A DNA stretch of 64,000 nucleotides from Hirundichthys speculiger (taxonomy: Eukaryota; Chordata; Actinopteri; Beloniformes; Exocoetidae): NCBI GenBank assembly GCA_018398805.1, contig JAGFBZ010002027.1:629605-693604 (forward strand), in the 5' to 3' direction. A program made the position numbers and the translations under genes. Below are positions 32,755-44,800 of the stretch, in pieces (position 1 is the stretch's first letter; each line of letters opens with the position of its first letter). The notes below the pieces were generated by a model. It was not told where the DNA came from. It did no database searches and saw only the letters and a list, made by a program, of their open reading frames with translations.

Positions 32755-34343
32755 TTTTTTTTGTCTGCATTAACATTCATGGTTTGTGCCATCATCTAGC
32801 AAAACCATCTAGTGTGTTTATGCAATTTAATCTTGTACCAGACTTTTTTTTGTAGGAATGTGAAAGGTGAATGTGTCCTTCACCAGTCCTATCTGGCAGT
32901 AAATTCTAACATCGTTATTAAAGGTGGGGTAGGTGTTCTTTGAAAAATGGTTCCAGCAATCCAACTGAAGTGAGATTTTGAAAAAATATACACTCCCTCC
33001 CTCCTCCCAAAGGCTCCCCCTCCTCCTCTTCAGCTCACCCCTCGAAACCATGCCTTCACACGATTCACGACTACATGAACTACAGGGAGGGAGGGAGCGG
33101 TGGGGGGGAGTGCATTGATATTTGATGGACGTATTAGGCAGCCAATAAATGTAAAGATGATCAGTACATTGATTGGTCAGAGTTTTTCTCTGATTATACC
33201 CTCTAGACCGGACCAAAATGTTTCGATTTTTTTGCAAACATTTTATTTCAGTGGGTGCAATGGGAATGTGAAAAGGTTTTCAGGCAATATTGTAAAAAGT
33301 GCAGCAAAAAAAGAACACCTACCCCACCTTTAACTTCTTAAACCCTGATTTCGTCAGAGAGCACTAAAAAACACCAGCTGTGAAACATTTAAAGACAAGA
33401 CAATTAAATAGACACAACAGTGAGGGTGTGGTGTGTGCTGGGTTGTGAAGTGTGAGGGGTGTTGTGGCGTGGATTGTATTGTGATACAGGACAAACTTAA
33501 AAGGATAATAGGTAGGGAGCAGAGAAAACTACTAACAAAAAAAAAAAATACACTTACATGTAAGTGACCAAGGTACCAAATAATTGTCACCACGGTTACC
33601 ATCACCACCATCCTAAGTGAGAGCTTTCTGACAAAATTTGTGAAGATTAATGTCTTAGTCTGTCTTTAATCTTCCCGCGGGTGAAAAAACACCAGCTAAC
33701 TCCCACCCCCCCAGGACCAGACTGGCCTGAGAGGAGCCTTAAAGGTCCAGGGGCAAATACCACCAAGGCATATGTCCACCGACAGGAGGGCTAGGCAAGG
33801 CACACAGAAGGCCAGAACTGCAACGAGGCCACCCCACTCCCTGGCACCCCCCACCCACCAGACCCCAGCCCACAGCAGCAGCACCGCAACCCTGGTAGCT
33901 GTCACCCCATGCTGCCCAGGGACAGCCAAGCTCCCCTGCCACCCACCAATGGCCCACAGAAGAAGGGGACGGGTGAGAAAGACCAGGGGGACGCGATCCC
34001 CACCAGGCGAGCCAAGACAGCTACCACCCCCCCACCTGCCGCCCATCAGCAGCACAACAGCGGCAACAAATGAGGGGGAGCAGCCTGCAACCAGAGGGCT
34101 GGGCCAGGACGGCCGCACAGCACCCCCCCCACACACCACAGTGCATGTGTGCTTGTGTGTGTGTGTCTGCTAAATGCATTTAAAACAAGAGGTGGGGCAC
34201 GGAGGGTAGATGTTTCTCCCTCTACGCCCCAACCTTTATTTCTCATGCTTTTTTTTCTTCTTGTGTTTATTTTATTTATTTATTTATTTTGTGTGCGTAG
34301 ACTAAGTGCATTAAAATCGAGTTGGGGTGCAGAAGGTGAATAT
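32755..34343 (-). mobile_element. Retroelement inserted in the L1, with 11-bp target duplication
   Basis: ATAACTGTTTC occurs at 32744-32754 and again at 34344-34354. The L1 frame interrupted at 34343 continues at 32754. The insert begins on the plus strand with eight T residues, so it is a minus-strand retroelement with a short poly-A tail. Its 3' terminal words (CACTAGATGGTTTTGCTAGA read on minus, about 32790-32815) are the same as at 36538-36560, so it belongs to the same or a closely related family as the host L1. The GC-rich part at 33680-34170 is open on both strands but has no known domain and is probably its 5' region. Confidence 0.75.
32918..33333. mobile_element. TTAA-type MITE, Kolobok-like
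   Basis: Perfect 24-bp inverted repeats lie at 32918-32941 and 33310-33333; each starts from the outside with TTAAAGGTGGGGTAGGTG. Because the outer four bases are TTAA on both sides, the target duplication is TTAA, as in Kolobok and piggyBac. The AAGGTG-type terminus fits Kolobok-like MITEs better. The element is 416 bp, with no coding capacity, nested in the retroelement at 32755-34343. Confidence 0.85.
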
Positions 34344-36519
34344 ATAACTGTTTCAATGCACACAGAACAGAAAGAGATTTTCAGATCATTGTCTTTCCTG
34401 AACCTTTTAACAATGAGAGCATTGGACGGGTAAAACGTATGAATTAATTTAAAAGAAATTTCTCTAACTTTATTGGTCAGCAGGTAACAGTTCAGTAAGA
34501 GCCAGACCGTTTTCCAGTCAACGTGTTCCTCAAATTTATTCCAATATGGAACCACATATGGCACTGGGATGAACATGGATCTTATCAGTTTGTTGTTCTT
34601 ACCACTGTTGCAGGATAAACAGATCTTACCAACTGAAGTGTCAGTTAGAGATAACAAGGGAGGCTGTCGGGTTTCTACTCAAGGCTGAGCTCTAAAAAGC
34701 ATGCAAACACCTGAAGGGATTGCACCAAAGACTTTTGCATTATCTCCCGGTGATACAGGGATGTTATATTCTTCTAAAACTCCTTATAGGAGTAGAGACG
34801 ACCAGCCCTGGTAAATAACTGAGCAACGAGTGTAATGTTGTTATTAAACCAGTGTTCAATATCATTCCATATCTTTTTTATTTTATGGTACATGTATATG
34901 TATGTTTATATGTGTGTAAGGGTGTGCTTAAGTATATACGCACAGGTGTGAGGATGGTGCGTATGAATATGCACATGGTTTTGCTTATTTGTTGTTACCA
35001 TTTTAAGTCAATTTTATTTTTACCTTCTCAAAAGTAAAAAGAAGTGGACTATAAGTTGATATAACAGGAAGATAGGCTGAGAGACAATTCATGTATGATT
35101 TCAGCACCTCTGGAAGTATATCCCTTTTCTCTTTCTGTTCTCATTTTTGGAGATTGTTATATTTGAGTGCACTTCGAAATAAAAACAAAATAAAAAAAAA
35201 AATAGACCAAGAGAGGAAGAACAAGCAGTGAAATAGTGACATTTTTATTGGAATTTTATCAGTATTGTAGTTGCAGGTTAAGAAGTTTAACCCACCCAGC
35301 TTTGACGAAATATGGAAGAGTATGATATTGCATATAGAGTTGGGATTTTTGAAGAAGTGTTTCAACCAGTTAATTTCAAAGGTGTTTTTAGAGTATAGAA
35401 GTCTAGAAAATTTAGTCCGATGTTTTCATAGTCATTTGTCAGAGCAGGTTTCTTACATGATGCGTTCGATTTTTCCATAAGAAGTTGAAAAGTAGCATGT
35501 CACTTTCAGTGTGATATGTTTTGTTGTTTAAAAATTACTAACTGTGCATATTAGTTTACCAATAATTAATTGGGGTTCTAGTGAGACAGTTATACAACAC
35601 TTAAACAAAGCACTTGACAATAGACAAGGGTGCAGAGTGGATTTAATCTGCATTGTATACAAGCAGAGATGATCAGGTACTCACATACAGGTGTACAAGA
35701 CAGCCGTTGTCAGTACAAGACAATGAGCAGAGGAAATGCAGTAACTCTTAAACTCTGTTTATCAATACTTTGAGCCTTGAGGTGATTCCTACGTGTCCCA
35801 CAAACCATACGATGACACCTGAGCAATATCCCACATTGGATTAGGTATTCCACATTAGATATTAACATTATTCAATAAACAGGCCATGGTGACCTGACCT
35901 CAGTTTTAATATAACAGTTTGTTGTCCACGTTCAAAGATAAAGATGCATACGTTAAGCATGATAAACCTGCCTTACGGAGCAGAACTCTACGTCTGAGAG
36001 AGAGAGAGATCCCCCAATAGCCACTGGTTCAGCTTTTTTTATCCTTTGGATAATAGGAGAGAAGTTCAATGAACTTAATTTATGTTGGTCCTTGATGATT
36101 GTGATACCCAGGTAAACAAGTTCATCTCTGATGGGAATGTTGCATATGGATGATCTCAAACAGTCCTTAATGAACAAAATTTTGCACTTACTAAGATTCA
36201 GCCTTAAGCCAGAGGCCTTGGAAAACTAATTTATACTGCTTATTGCAATAGAAACCTGTTTTTCATCTTTAAGAAAGAGTGTTGTGTCATCTGCCAGTTT
36301 AGTAATAGTAAGCTCTTGTCCTAAGATTGAGATACCGTTTATCTCACTTGAATTGATATGATCAGCCAGCAGCTGTGCCACCAGTAGCAATGGGTATGGT
36401 GAAGCTGGGCATCCTTGTCTAATGCCTCTAGAGAAGTTGAATCTGGGAGACATACCAGCTGGTAGTCTAATTGAGCTATTACTTTTGTTGTAGAGAGTTT
36501 TTATAGCTGGGAAAAAAAT

Positions 36520-36584
36520 TACCCTCCTGGCATATACACACTAGATGGTTTTGCTAGATGATGACACTAACCATCACCACCAAA
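36520..36584 (+). mobile_element. 3' end of the L1 in sense orientation
   Basis: The words CACTAGATGGTTTTGCTAGA followed by TGATGACACTAACCATCACC end in AAAAA at about 36580, where the copy C flank (TGCAGCTCAGTGGAGATTGA) resumes. The same words form the 3' end of the retroelement at 32755, so this is an L1-family tail facing opposite to the rest of the L1. Confidence 0.65.
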
Positions 36585-36885
36585 AATGCAGCTCAGTGGA
36601 GATTGACTCACTTTTGCAGCCAAATCCAAGTGGCCATTTGATGAACTGCACTTCTTGGTTTGCTTCAATTTGGAAACATGTTCATGTGTATTTTCTTAGA
36701 TGGAAAAAGAAATTTGCTTGGCAAGGGCAGTCAAACATTTTCCTACAGTCGGGCCCTTGAACACTTTTTTGCATTTAGAAAAACAACAAAGTTCTTCCTC
36801 TAAAAACAGTCCAGCAACAGAGGAGTTTTCCTTGAATTTTCATAATAAAATCAGAGTCTCTTCCTCCAGTCCACAGAGCAGCTTC

Positions 36886-38276
36886 ATGATGGAGAGGATC
36901 TGGTTGGGTGTCTGGTTTCTCTCAGGTCAGTGATTTCTTTGTTAATATCTGGCAGTGATTATTATTGTGTAATATCGTTAGTTTGGTGCTTCATTACCTT
37001 GAAAATATTGATATTTCTCTCTCAGAGTGTGTCATCCTCTCCAGCTGCCTCCTCCGTCACTACCACTTTGTTGATCAGTCTTTGACTTGGACTGAAGCTC
37101 AGACCTACTGCAGACAGACATACACAGACCTGGCTACTGTTGAAAACTCTGAAGAACTGAACCAACTCATCAACACAGTTTCATCTGCTGGTCACAACTC
37201 TGAGGTCTGGATTGGTCTGTACAATAAAATCAACTGGAGGTGGTCTGATGGGTTCAATGGGAACGGAGCTGATTACAGGAGCTGGTACAGTGCTGAACCA
37301 AACTTTTACACGAGTAATGAGTTCTGTGGCGTCATTTCAAACCAAAATTCATGGGGGGATCATATCTGCACCGCACCCAGCCTGTTTGTCTGTTACAGAG
37401 GTAGGAACACCATGAAGCACTGATTAAAATATTAAGTGAAAATTATTTTAACTCATATGTCTCTTGTAACACTGAAACTGCAGGATCACAGCTGGATCCT
37501 GAGTTTGTTTTTGTGAATCAGAAGATGAACTGGTCCAGCGCTCAGAGTTACTGCAGAAAGAACTTCATAGACCTGGCTACTGTGAGGAACCACACACAGA
37601 ACCAGAGGGTCCGGGACATGATACCTGATGGCTGGATTTGGATGGGTCTGTTTAGAGATCCAGATTTTTACTGGTCCGACAGAAGCAGCTTCCTCTTCAA
37701 CAGCTGGGATGATGTAGTAAATCCAGTCAAGTCAAGGAAATTCGTCTGTGGTGTTACATCTGTGCAGAGATCAGGAAAATGGAGGTTTCTGTCCTGTGTA
37801 ACAAAATTACCATTTATCTGCTACAGCTATCCCAGTGAGTGATTTTGGAAGAAAACTGGATTACATTGGAATAACGACACTAAAATTAATCGTGTAGATT
37901 TTATATTTGTTTTTTTTTCTCTTTCCAGAACAAAAACATGTTTGATTTTTTTCTCATTTCACTCCAGAAACGAAGCAGGTGGTGAAGATGAGGCTGAAGG
38001 TGGAGGACTCTGTGGATCTGAACCACCCTGATGTGAAAGCAGAGCTCCTGAAAAAGGTAAATGTGGAATTTGAATTGCTTTAATTGTTGGAAACAACTAA
38101 TGTCCAACAAACACATAGATTTAGTTTTGTGATTGAAAATATCTGCTGTGTGTGTGTCTCAGCTCCAGGACAGACTGAAGGACAACGGAGTGAGTGGAGT
38201 CACCCTGAAGTGGAGAGAGCAGCCTGATGGAGAAGTCTTCCACAAGGAGGAGAAAAGAAAGAAGACTGAGTTCTGA
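36886..38276 (+). CDS. Two-domain C-type lectin, copy C (best intact copy)
   Basis: Exons 36886-36925, 37026-37400, 37484-37834, 37968-38056 and 38163-38276 give 969 coding bases (322 residues) with no break and introns of 100, 83, 133 and 106 bp. Start: ATGATGGAGAGG, two adjacent in-frame Met codons. Residues 1-27 are hydrophobic and probably a signal peptide. CTLD1 (about 28-138) has [35 protein letters not shown], the EPN triplet and WGD in place of WND. CTLD2 (about 140-255) has [34 protein letters not shown] and FICYSYPS, with no calcium triplet. The tail (about 256-322) has [20 protein letters not shown] and ends KKTEF. Similar proteins are annotated in fish as mannose-receptor-like or C-type lectins. 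Role in sugar recognition or immunity is inferred from family only. AATAAA at 38583. Confidence 0.93.
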
Positions 38277-39876
38277 AATATAAACCCAGCTTCAGTCAGG
38301 AATGATGGAGGTTTAGTTCAGATCTGCTCACATCTAGAAGGAATCAAATTATTAGGATGAATCTTTCATCTTCATGATGTTTTTGACTTTTCTATTTACT
38401 GTTTGTGACATGAACACATGGTGACTGTGTGAACACAAACTGCTTAAATGTGCAGTCAGAACCTATTTAATACTGGTGTGTTAACTAGAGTACAAGTTGC
38501 TTTATTACAGATATTTTCTGCTGCTGAAGTGTTTAATGTGTGGAGGCTGACTGCTCTTTCTTTTTGCTCTTTCTAATGAACTAATAAATGAGTGAAGGAA
38601 CTGTGTTGTGGAGTTCATGTGAGCTCAAACTACTGATTGAGTTCTTTTTCTGAACCAGTCATGGACTCACTGTTGAGAACTAATGACAGATTTGGTGTTT
38701 CATGTATCATTTACAAACATGAATAAAAAGCTTTTGTTTGGTCATCAGCATGAACTTGTACAAATGGGATTTTTAACTCATTTGAAACTAGAATTTTAAT
38801 TGATTCTTTCATTAAATGAGAAAAAAAACATTGGATTTTAAAATAAATTGATTACCCTCTCCTAAAAAAAAGTAAAATTCTTCTTTTTTCTTGTATATTC
38901 GCTGTTTTGAAAAGTATCCATAGATCAGATGATGTAAGTGGCTCTGCTGTGGAGACCAACGTCTGATGCCAGGATATATTGTCAGCTCTAAAATGGGAAT
39001 ATGCTGGAATGGAGAGATGATGATTGATGACAAATGAACAGAAATAGTACTGATGAATAAATAAACATTCCTAAAACTATAGTTTTTGTGTGAGAACATA
39101 AACTGGCTGGCAGAAGACTAAAGAAATATCAGATTTACTGGCTGCTGCATAAACACACTTTGTATTTGTTAGTTAAACTCTCTGATTAAATGTATTTACA
39201 CTAGTGACATCGTCAAAACCTACTTGACTGGATATGGTCTTTGTACTCAAATGTTGTGGGTTCAGTGGTCCTGGGTTTGAGGGCAGGATTCTAGACTACA
39301 TCTGTTCATGTGTTGAAGGACTGTACAGGGTGGAGGCTTAAGGGAATTCACAGTAAATATGATTGTTGCAACCAAAATAAATTTCAGTTCCTTGTTGTTA
39401 ACTTACAGGCATGTTGTCTCTCATTAATTCCCATTTAAAGCTTCCAACTTAGAATATTCTCTGAATTTTACAACCCTACACACATTTAGTCATGTTCCAA
39501 GGACAAGATAACATTGCATTCATTCAAAATACACTCTAACGTTCAACTATTTTTCACATTTTATCTGCTGTGAATGCTCAAACAAATCTCTGCGCCCAAG
39601 AGCCCCCTGCTCTCAAGCTGAATCAGAACGATAGCAGGGCCTTCGGCCAGTCTGTCATAAAATCATAGGGAAATGTAATTTGAGTAGTCAGAGACACTAA
39701 CTTGAAGAATAACTGACCAACTAACATGACACAAATACTGATACACAAGTTCAGTTTTACAAATGATGTAAAATATTCTTCAAAAGCCCTTTAAAAAAGG
39801 TGGTGTGACCAAAGGAAAGTTCCTTGTAAAAAAATTCAAATATTAGACATCCTAGAATTATTTTTAAATCTGCTGA
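38277..39876. other. 3' flank of copy C, then unassigned
   Basis: 38277-39040 matches the downstream flanks of copies A and B. 39041-39876 has no recognised feature. Confidence 0.5.
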
Positions 39877-41449
39877 ATTTGAAACCAGGAGTTTACACAA
39901 CTGTACATAAAGACAAAGAACTTTGTTTTTTTCCTCACCACCTGACATTAAATCAGACAAAACTTTTGACGTTTTAGGTCAGTTAGGATGACCAGAGTTA
40001 TTTCTATTTGCTAAATGCCAGATAAATAGGAAAAAATGTTTTATTCAAAGTCAGATGTTCACATCCATTAGGATTACTTTATCTTTAGGCCATTTGGGAA
40101 TGACCAGGGGATGATGTCATGACATTGCGAGCATCTGATTGGTTAATTGGGAACATCTGCGTTAATTGGACTCACGTGGATGTGTATGGAGGCACAGCCC
40201 AAACACTCTCCGTCCTTGTGTGGTGACGTGGGAAAATCAAAAGAAATCAGCCAAGATATCAGGGAGAGCGTTGTGGACCTTCAGTAGTCTGGTTCATTCT
40301 TGGGAACAATTTCCAGATGCCTGAAAGTGTCACATTTTAATCTTCAAACAATTACACATAGATGCAAACACCATGTGAATGTCTAGGAAGGAGACGGTTC
40401 TGTGTTTCAGAGATGAATGTGTTTTGGTTTGAAATGTGTGGATTAACCCCAGAACAAAAGAGAAACACCTTGTGAAGATGCTGCTGAGCCTGCCTAGAGA
40501 GTGGTTATCCACAGAGAAACCAGTCCCGGACCAACATGGACTGAAGGACCACTCAGCCAGGAAGAAGACATGCAATAACAACATTAAAAAAGACAGATTA
40601 TAGTTAACATATGTATACAGGGACAAACAGCTTCATTTCTGGAGACATGTCCTGGTCTGATGAAACTAAAAGTGAACTGTTTCACCATAATGACCATCGG
40701 TACGTTTGGAGGAAAAAGGGGGACGTTTGCAGACCTGAGATCACCATCCAACTGGGAAGTACGGAGGTGGCAGCATCATGATGGGGGGGTGTTTTACTGC
40801 AGGAGGGACTGGTGAACTTCACTAAATAGATGGTATAATGAGGAAAGAACATTATGCAGAAATATCAAAGCAACATCTCAAGACATCAGGCAGGAAATTA
40901 AAGCCTGGACATAAACGGGTCTTTAAAATAGACAATGACCCTAAACATACCGGCAGATTAGCTACAAAGTGGCTAAATGACAATAACGTAAATGTTTGGT
41001 AGGGACCGTCACAAAGCCCTGGTCTTCGTCCTTTGGGTAGAGTTGAAAATACATTTGGGAGCAAGATGGCCTACAAACCTGACCCAGTTTCACCAGTTCT
41101 GTCTGGAGGATGGACCACAATTCAGAAAACTATTCTGAAAAACTTGTGGAAGGAAATCCAAAACATTTGACCCAAGTCATTCAGGTTACAGGAAATTATA
41201 CTAAATACTCAGAAGATGGATGGAAACTTCTGATTTTGATGAAAATCATTAAAAAAATGATCTAAAAAATCTCTCTCATTATTCTGGTATTTTAAAGATA
41301 TAATCAATAATTAATTAATTAATTATTTCAGTTATCCTAACTGACATAAAACTGTTAAAGTTTAGTTTGATTTAATGTCAGACAGTAAGAAAAAAAAAAG
41401 GTTTTGTGTCTTTTTTTTTACAGTGTATGTAAACTTGTGGTTTCAGCTG
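39877..41449 (+). mobile_element. Decayed Tc1-like transposon
   Basis: The left and right terminal regions are inverted copies of each other: GAAACCAGGAGTTTACACAA near 39880 against the reverse of TGTATGTAAACTTGTGGTTT at 41424-41443, and CATTAAATCAGACAAAACTT near 39947 against its counterpart at 41370-41390. GGTCAGTTAGGATGACCAGA near 39977 has its partner at 41335-41350. The right end meets TA at 41450. The layout of long terminal repeats with inner direct repeats fits fish Tc1-like elements. It lies upstream of lectin copy D. Confidence 0.85.
40228..41170 (+). pseudogene. Tc1-like transposase pseudogene
   Basis: The DNA is close to the fish Tc1 transposase gene. The N-terminal frame begins GKSKEISQDIRESVVDLQ and then hits TAG. 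Later blocks include GAAGGAGACGGTTCTGTGTT, TGGTCTGATGAAACTAAAAG (the WSDETK segment with the first catalytic D), GGTGGCAGCATCATGATGGG and GACAATGACCCTAAACATAC (the DNDPKH segment with the second catalytic D). Many stops and frameshifts exclude function. Confidence 0.85.
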
Positions 41450-41580
41450 TAGTTATGGAAACCAAAACAGTTTGGGTTTTCTTTGTTGTTGTTTTTTTTA
41501 TGTACGAGGCTGTAAATGTTTAATTCTGGAGGCTGACTTTTTTAAATGCAGCTCAGTGGAGATTGACTCACTTTTGCAGC

Positions 41581-41852
41581 CAAATCCAAGTGGCCATTTG
41601 ATGAACTGCACTTCTTGGTTTGCTTCAAAGTGGAAACATGTTCATGTGTATTTTCTTAGATGGAAAAACAAATTTGCTTGGCAAGGACAGTCAAACATTT
41701 TCCTACAGTCGGGCCCTTGAACACTTTTTTGCATCTAGAAAAACAACAGACATTGTTCTTCCTCTAAAAACAATCCAGCAACAGAGGAGTTTTCCTTGAA
41801 TTTTCATAATAAAATCAGAGTCTCTTCCTTCAGTCCACAGAGCAGCTTCAGG
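41581..41852 (+). promoter_or_regulatory. 5' flank of lectin copy D
   Basis: Continuous from the Tc1 right end through the AAATGCAGCTCAGTGGAGAT block to the start codon. Because it is uninterrupted, it serves as reference for the insertion points in copies B and C. Confidence 0.5.
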
Positions 41853-44800
41853 ATGGAGAGGATCTGGTTGGGTGTCTGGTTTCTCTCAGGTCAGTGATTT
41901 CTTTGTTAATGCCTGGCAGTGATTGTTATAGTGTGAAATTGTTGGTTTGGTGCTTCTTTACCTTAAGGAAAATATTGATATTTCTCTCTCAGAGTGTGTC
42001 ATCCTCTCCAGCTGCCTCCTCCGTCACTACCACTTTGTTGATCAGTCTTTGACTTGGACTGAAGCTCAGACCTACTGCAGACAGACATACACAGACTTGG
42101 CTACTGTTGAAAACTCTGAAGAACTGAACCAACTCATCAACACAGTTTCATCTGCTGGTCACAACTCTGAGGTCTGGATTGGTCTGTACAATAAAATCAA
42201 CTGGAGGTGGTCTGATGGGTTCAATGGTAGCGGGGCTGAGTTCAGGAACTGGAAGATTAATGAACCAGACTTTGCCTCAAGTAATGAGTTCTGTGGCGTC
42301 ATTTCAAACTATCATTCATGGAGAGATCTTAACTGCTTGTCAAACTGCACATTTGTCTGTTACAGAGGTAAGAATACCTAAAAATACCTATTTTAATGTA
42401 AAGAGAATATTATTTTGAACTCAACAACCCTCATACGTCTCTTGTAACACTGAAACTGCAGGATCACAGCTGGATCCTGAGTTTGTTTTTGTGAATCAGA
42501 AGATGAACTGGTCCAGCGCTCAGAGTTACTGCAGAGAGAACTTCATAGACCTGGCTACTGTGAGGAACCACACACAGAACCAGAGGGTCCAGGATGTGAT
42601 ACCTAATGGCTGGAATTGGATCGGTCTGTTTAGAGATCCAGATTTTTACTGGTCTGATGGGAGCAGCTTCTCCTTCATTAACAGGGGCAATATCAGAAAT
42701 TCAATCAGGTCAATAAGAGTCATCTGTGGTGTTACATCTGTACAGAGATCAGGAAGATGGAAGTTCTTGTCCTGTGAAACAAAATTACCATTTATCTGTT
42801 ACAACCTTCACAGTGAGTGTTTTTGAAAGAAAACTGGATTACATTAGGATAACAGATACTACTCCTCCATGAGTCACCACCTTATCGTGGTGGAGGGGTT
42901 TGCGTGTCCCAGTGATCCTAGGAGCTATGTTGTCGGGGGCTTTATGCCCCTGGAAGGGTCACCCATGGCAAACAGGTCTCTAGGTGAGGGACCAGACAAA
43001 GTGTGGCTCACAAAGGACCTCTATGATGAATAAAAACGATGGACCAAGATTTCCCTTGCCCGGACGCGGGTCACCGGGGCCCCCCTCTGGAGCCAGGCCT
43101 GGAGGTGGGGCTCGGAGGCGAGCGCCTGGTGGCCGGGCCTTTGCCCATGGGGCTCGGTCGGGCTCAGCCCGAAAGGGAGACATGGGCCTCCACTCCCGTG
43201 GACTCACCACCTGCAGGAGGGGCCATAGAGGTCGGGTGCGTAGAGAGCTGGGCGGTGGCCGGATTCGGGGACCCTGGCGGTCCGATCCTCGGCTGCAGAA
43301 GCTAGCTCTAGGGACGTGGAATGTCACCTCTCTGGCGGGGAAGGAGCCTGAGCTGGTGTGTGAGGTCGAGCGGTTCCAGCTAGATATAGTTGGACTCACC
43401 TCGACGCACGGCTTGGGCTCTGGAACCAGTATCCTTGAGAGGGGTTGGACGCTTTTCCACTCTGGAGTTGCTCCGGGTGAGAGGCGCCGAGCTGGTGTGG
43501 GCATACTTATTGCCCCCCGACTTGGCGCCTGTACATTGGGGTTTACCCCGGTGGACGAGAGGGTAGCCTCTCTCCGCCTCCGGGTGGGGGGACGGGTCCT
43601 GACTGTTGTTTGTGCTTACGCACCAAATAGCAGTTCAGAGTACCCACCCTTTTTGGAGTCCTTGGATGGAGTGTTGGAGAATGTTCCATCTGGGACTCCC
43701 TCGTTCTGCTGGGGGACTTCAATGCTCACGTGGGCAACGACAGTGAGACCTGGAGGGGTGTGGTTGGGAGGCAGGGCCCCCCCGATCTGAACCAGAGTGG
43801 TGTTTCGTTGTTGGACTTCTGTGCTCGCCATGGACTGTCCATAACGAACACCATGTTCAGGCATAAGAGTGTCCACATGTGCACTTGGCACCAGGACACT
43901 CTAGGCCGCAGTTCGATGATCGACTTCATAATCGTATCGTCGGATTTGCGGCCGCATGTCTTGGACACTCGGGTGAAGAGGGGGCGGAGCTGTCAACTGA
44001 TCACCACCTGGTGGTGGGTTGGCTCAGATGGTGGGGGAGGATGCCGGTCAGACCTGGCAGGCCCAAACGTGTTGTGAGGGTCTGCTGGGAACGTCTGGCA
44101 GAGTCCCCTGTCAGAAGGAGCTTTAACTCACACCTCCGGCGGAACTTCGATCATGTTCCGAGGGAGGCGGGGACATTGAGTCCGAGTGGGCTATGTTCCG
44201 GGCCTCTATTGTTGAGGCGGCCGACCGGAGCTGTGGCCGTAAGGTCGTTGGTGCCTGTCGCGGCGGCAATCCCAGAACTCGCTGGTGGACACCAGCAGTG
44301 AGGGATGCCGTCAAGCTGAAGAAGGAGTCCTATAAGGCCTTTTTGGCATGTGGGACTCTGGAGGCAGCTGACAGGTATCGGCAGGCTAAGCGGAACGCGG
44401 CTTCGGCGGTTGCTGAGGCAAAAACTCGGACATGGGAGGAGTTTGGAGAGGCCATGGAGAACGACTTCCGAACGGCTTCGAAGAAATTCTGGTCCACCAT
44501 CCGGCGTCTCAGGAGGGGGAAGCAGTGCTCCGTCAACACTGTATACAGTGGGGATGGGGAGCTGTTGACCTCGACTCGGGACGTTGTGGATCGGTGGAGG
44601 GAATACTTCGAAGACCTCCTCAATCCCGCCGACACGTCCTCCAATGAGGAGGCAGAGTCTGGGGACTCTGGGGTGGACTCTCCTATCTCTGGGGCTGAGG
44701 TTGCCGAGGTGGTTAAAAAGCTCCTCGGTGGCCGGGCCCCGGGTGTGGATGAGATCCGCCCGGAGTTCCTCAAGGCTCTGGATGCTGAGGGGCTGTCTTG

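Larger units (their letters stand above)
32367..36510 (-). mobile_element. L1-like LINE, inverted 5' portion, interrupted
   Basis: Minus-strand pieces in correct order from right to left: 36453-36226 with FNFSRGIRQGCPASPY and ADDTTLFLKDEKQ (RT active site); 36177-35953 with ELVYLGITIIKDQ; 35365-35141 with KLGGLNFLTCNYNTDKIPIK; 34657-34280 with WKTVWLLLNCYLLTNKVREI; and 32795-32367 with INLIILLAKFLIHKCRF and SLNQKAIRT. These are words of the L1 RT and C-terminal region in fish. All are in different frames. Gaps come from a retroelement at 32755-34343 and an unrecognised segment at about 35565-35940. The matching 3' end appears in the opposite orientation at 36530-36580. Confidence 0.8.

Noticed and set aside
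33696..34173. Proline-rich (plus) and glycine/tryptophan-rich (minus) open frames
   Set aside because: GC-rich, low-complexity sequence in a retroelement 5' region; no domain, and both strands are equally open.
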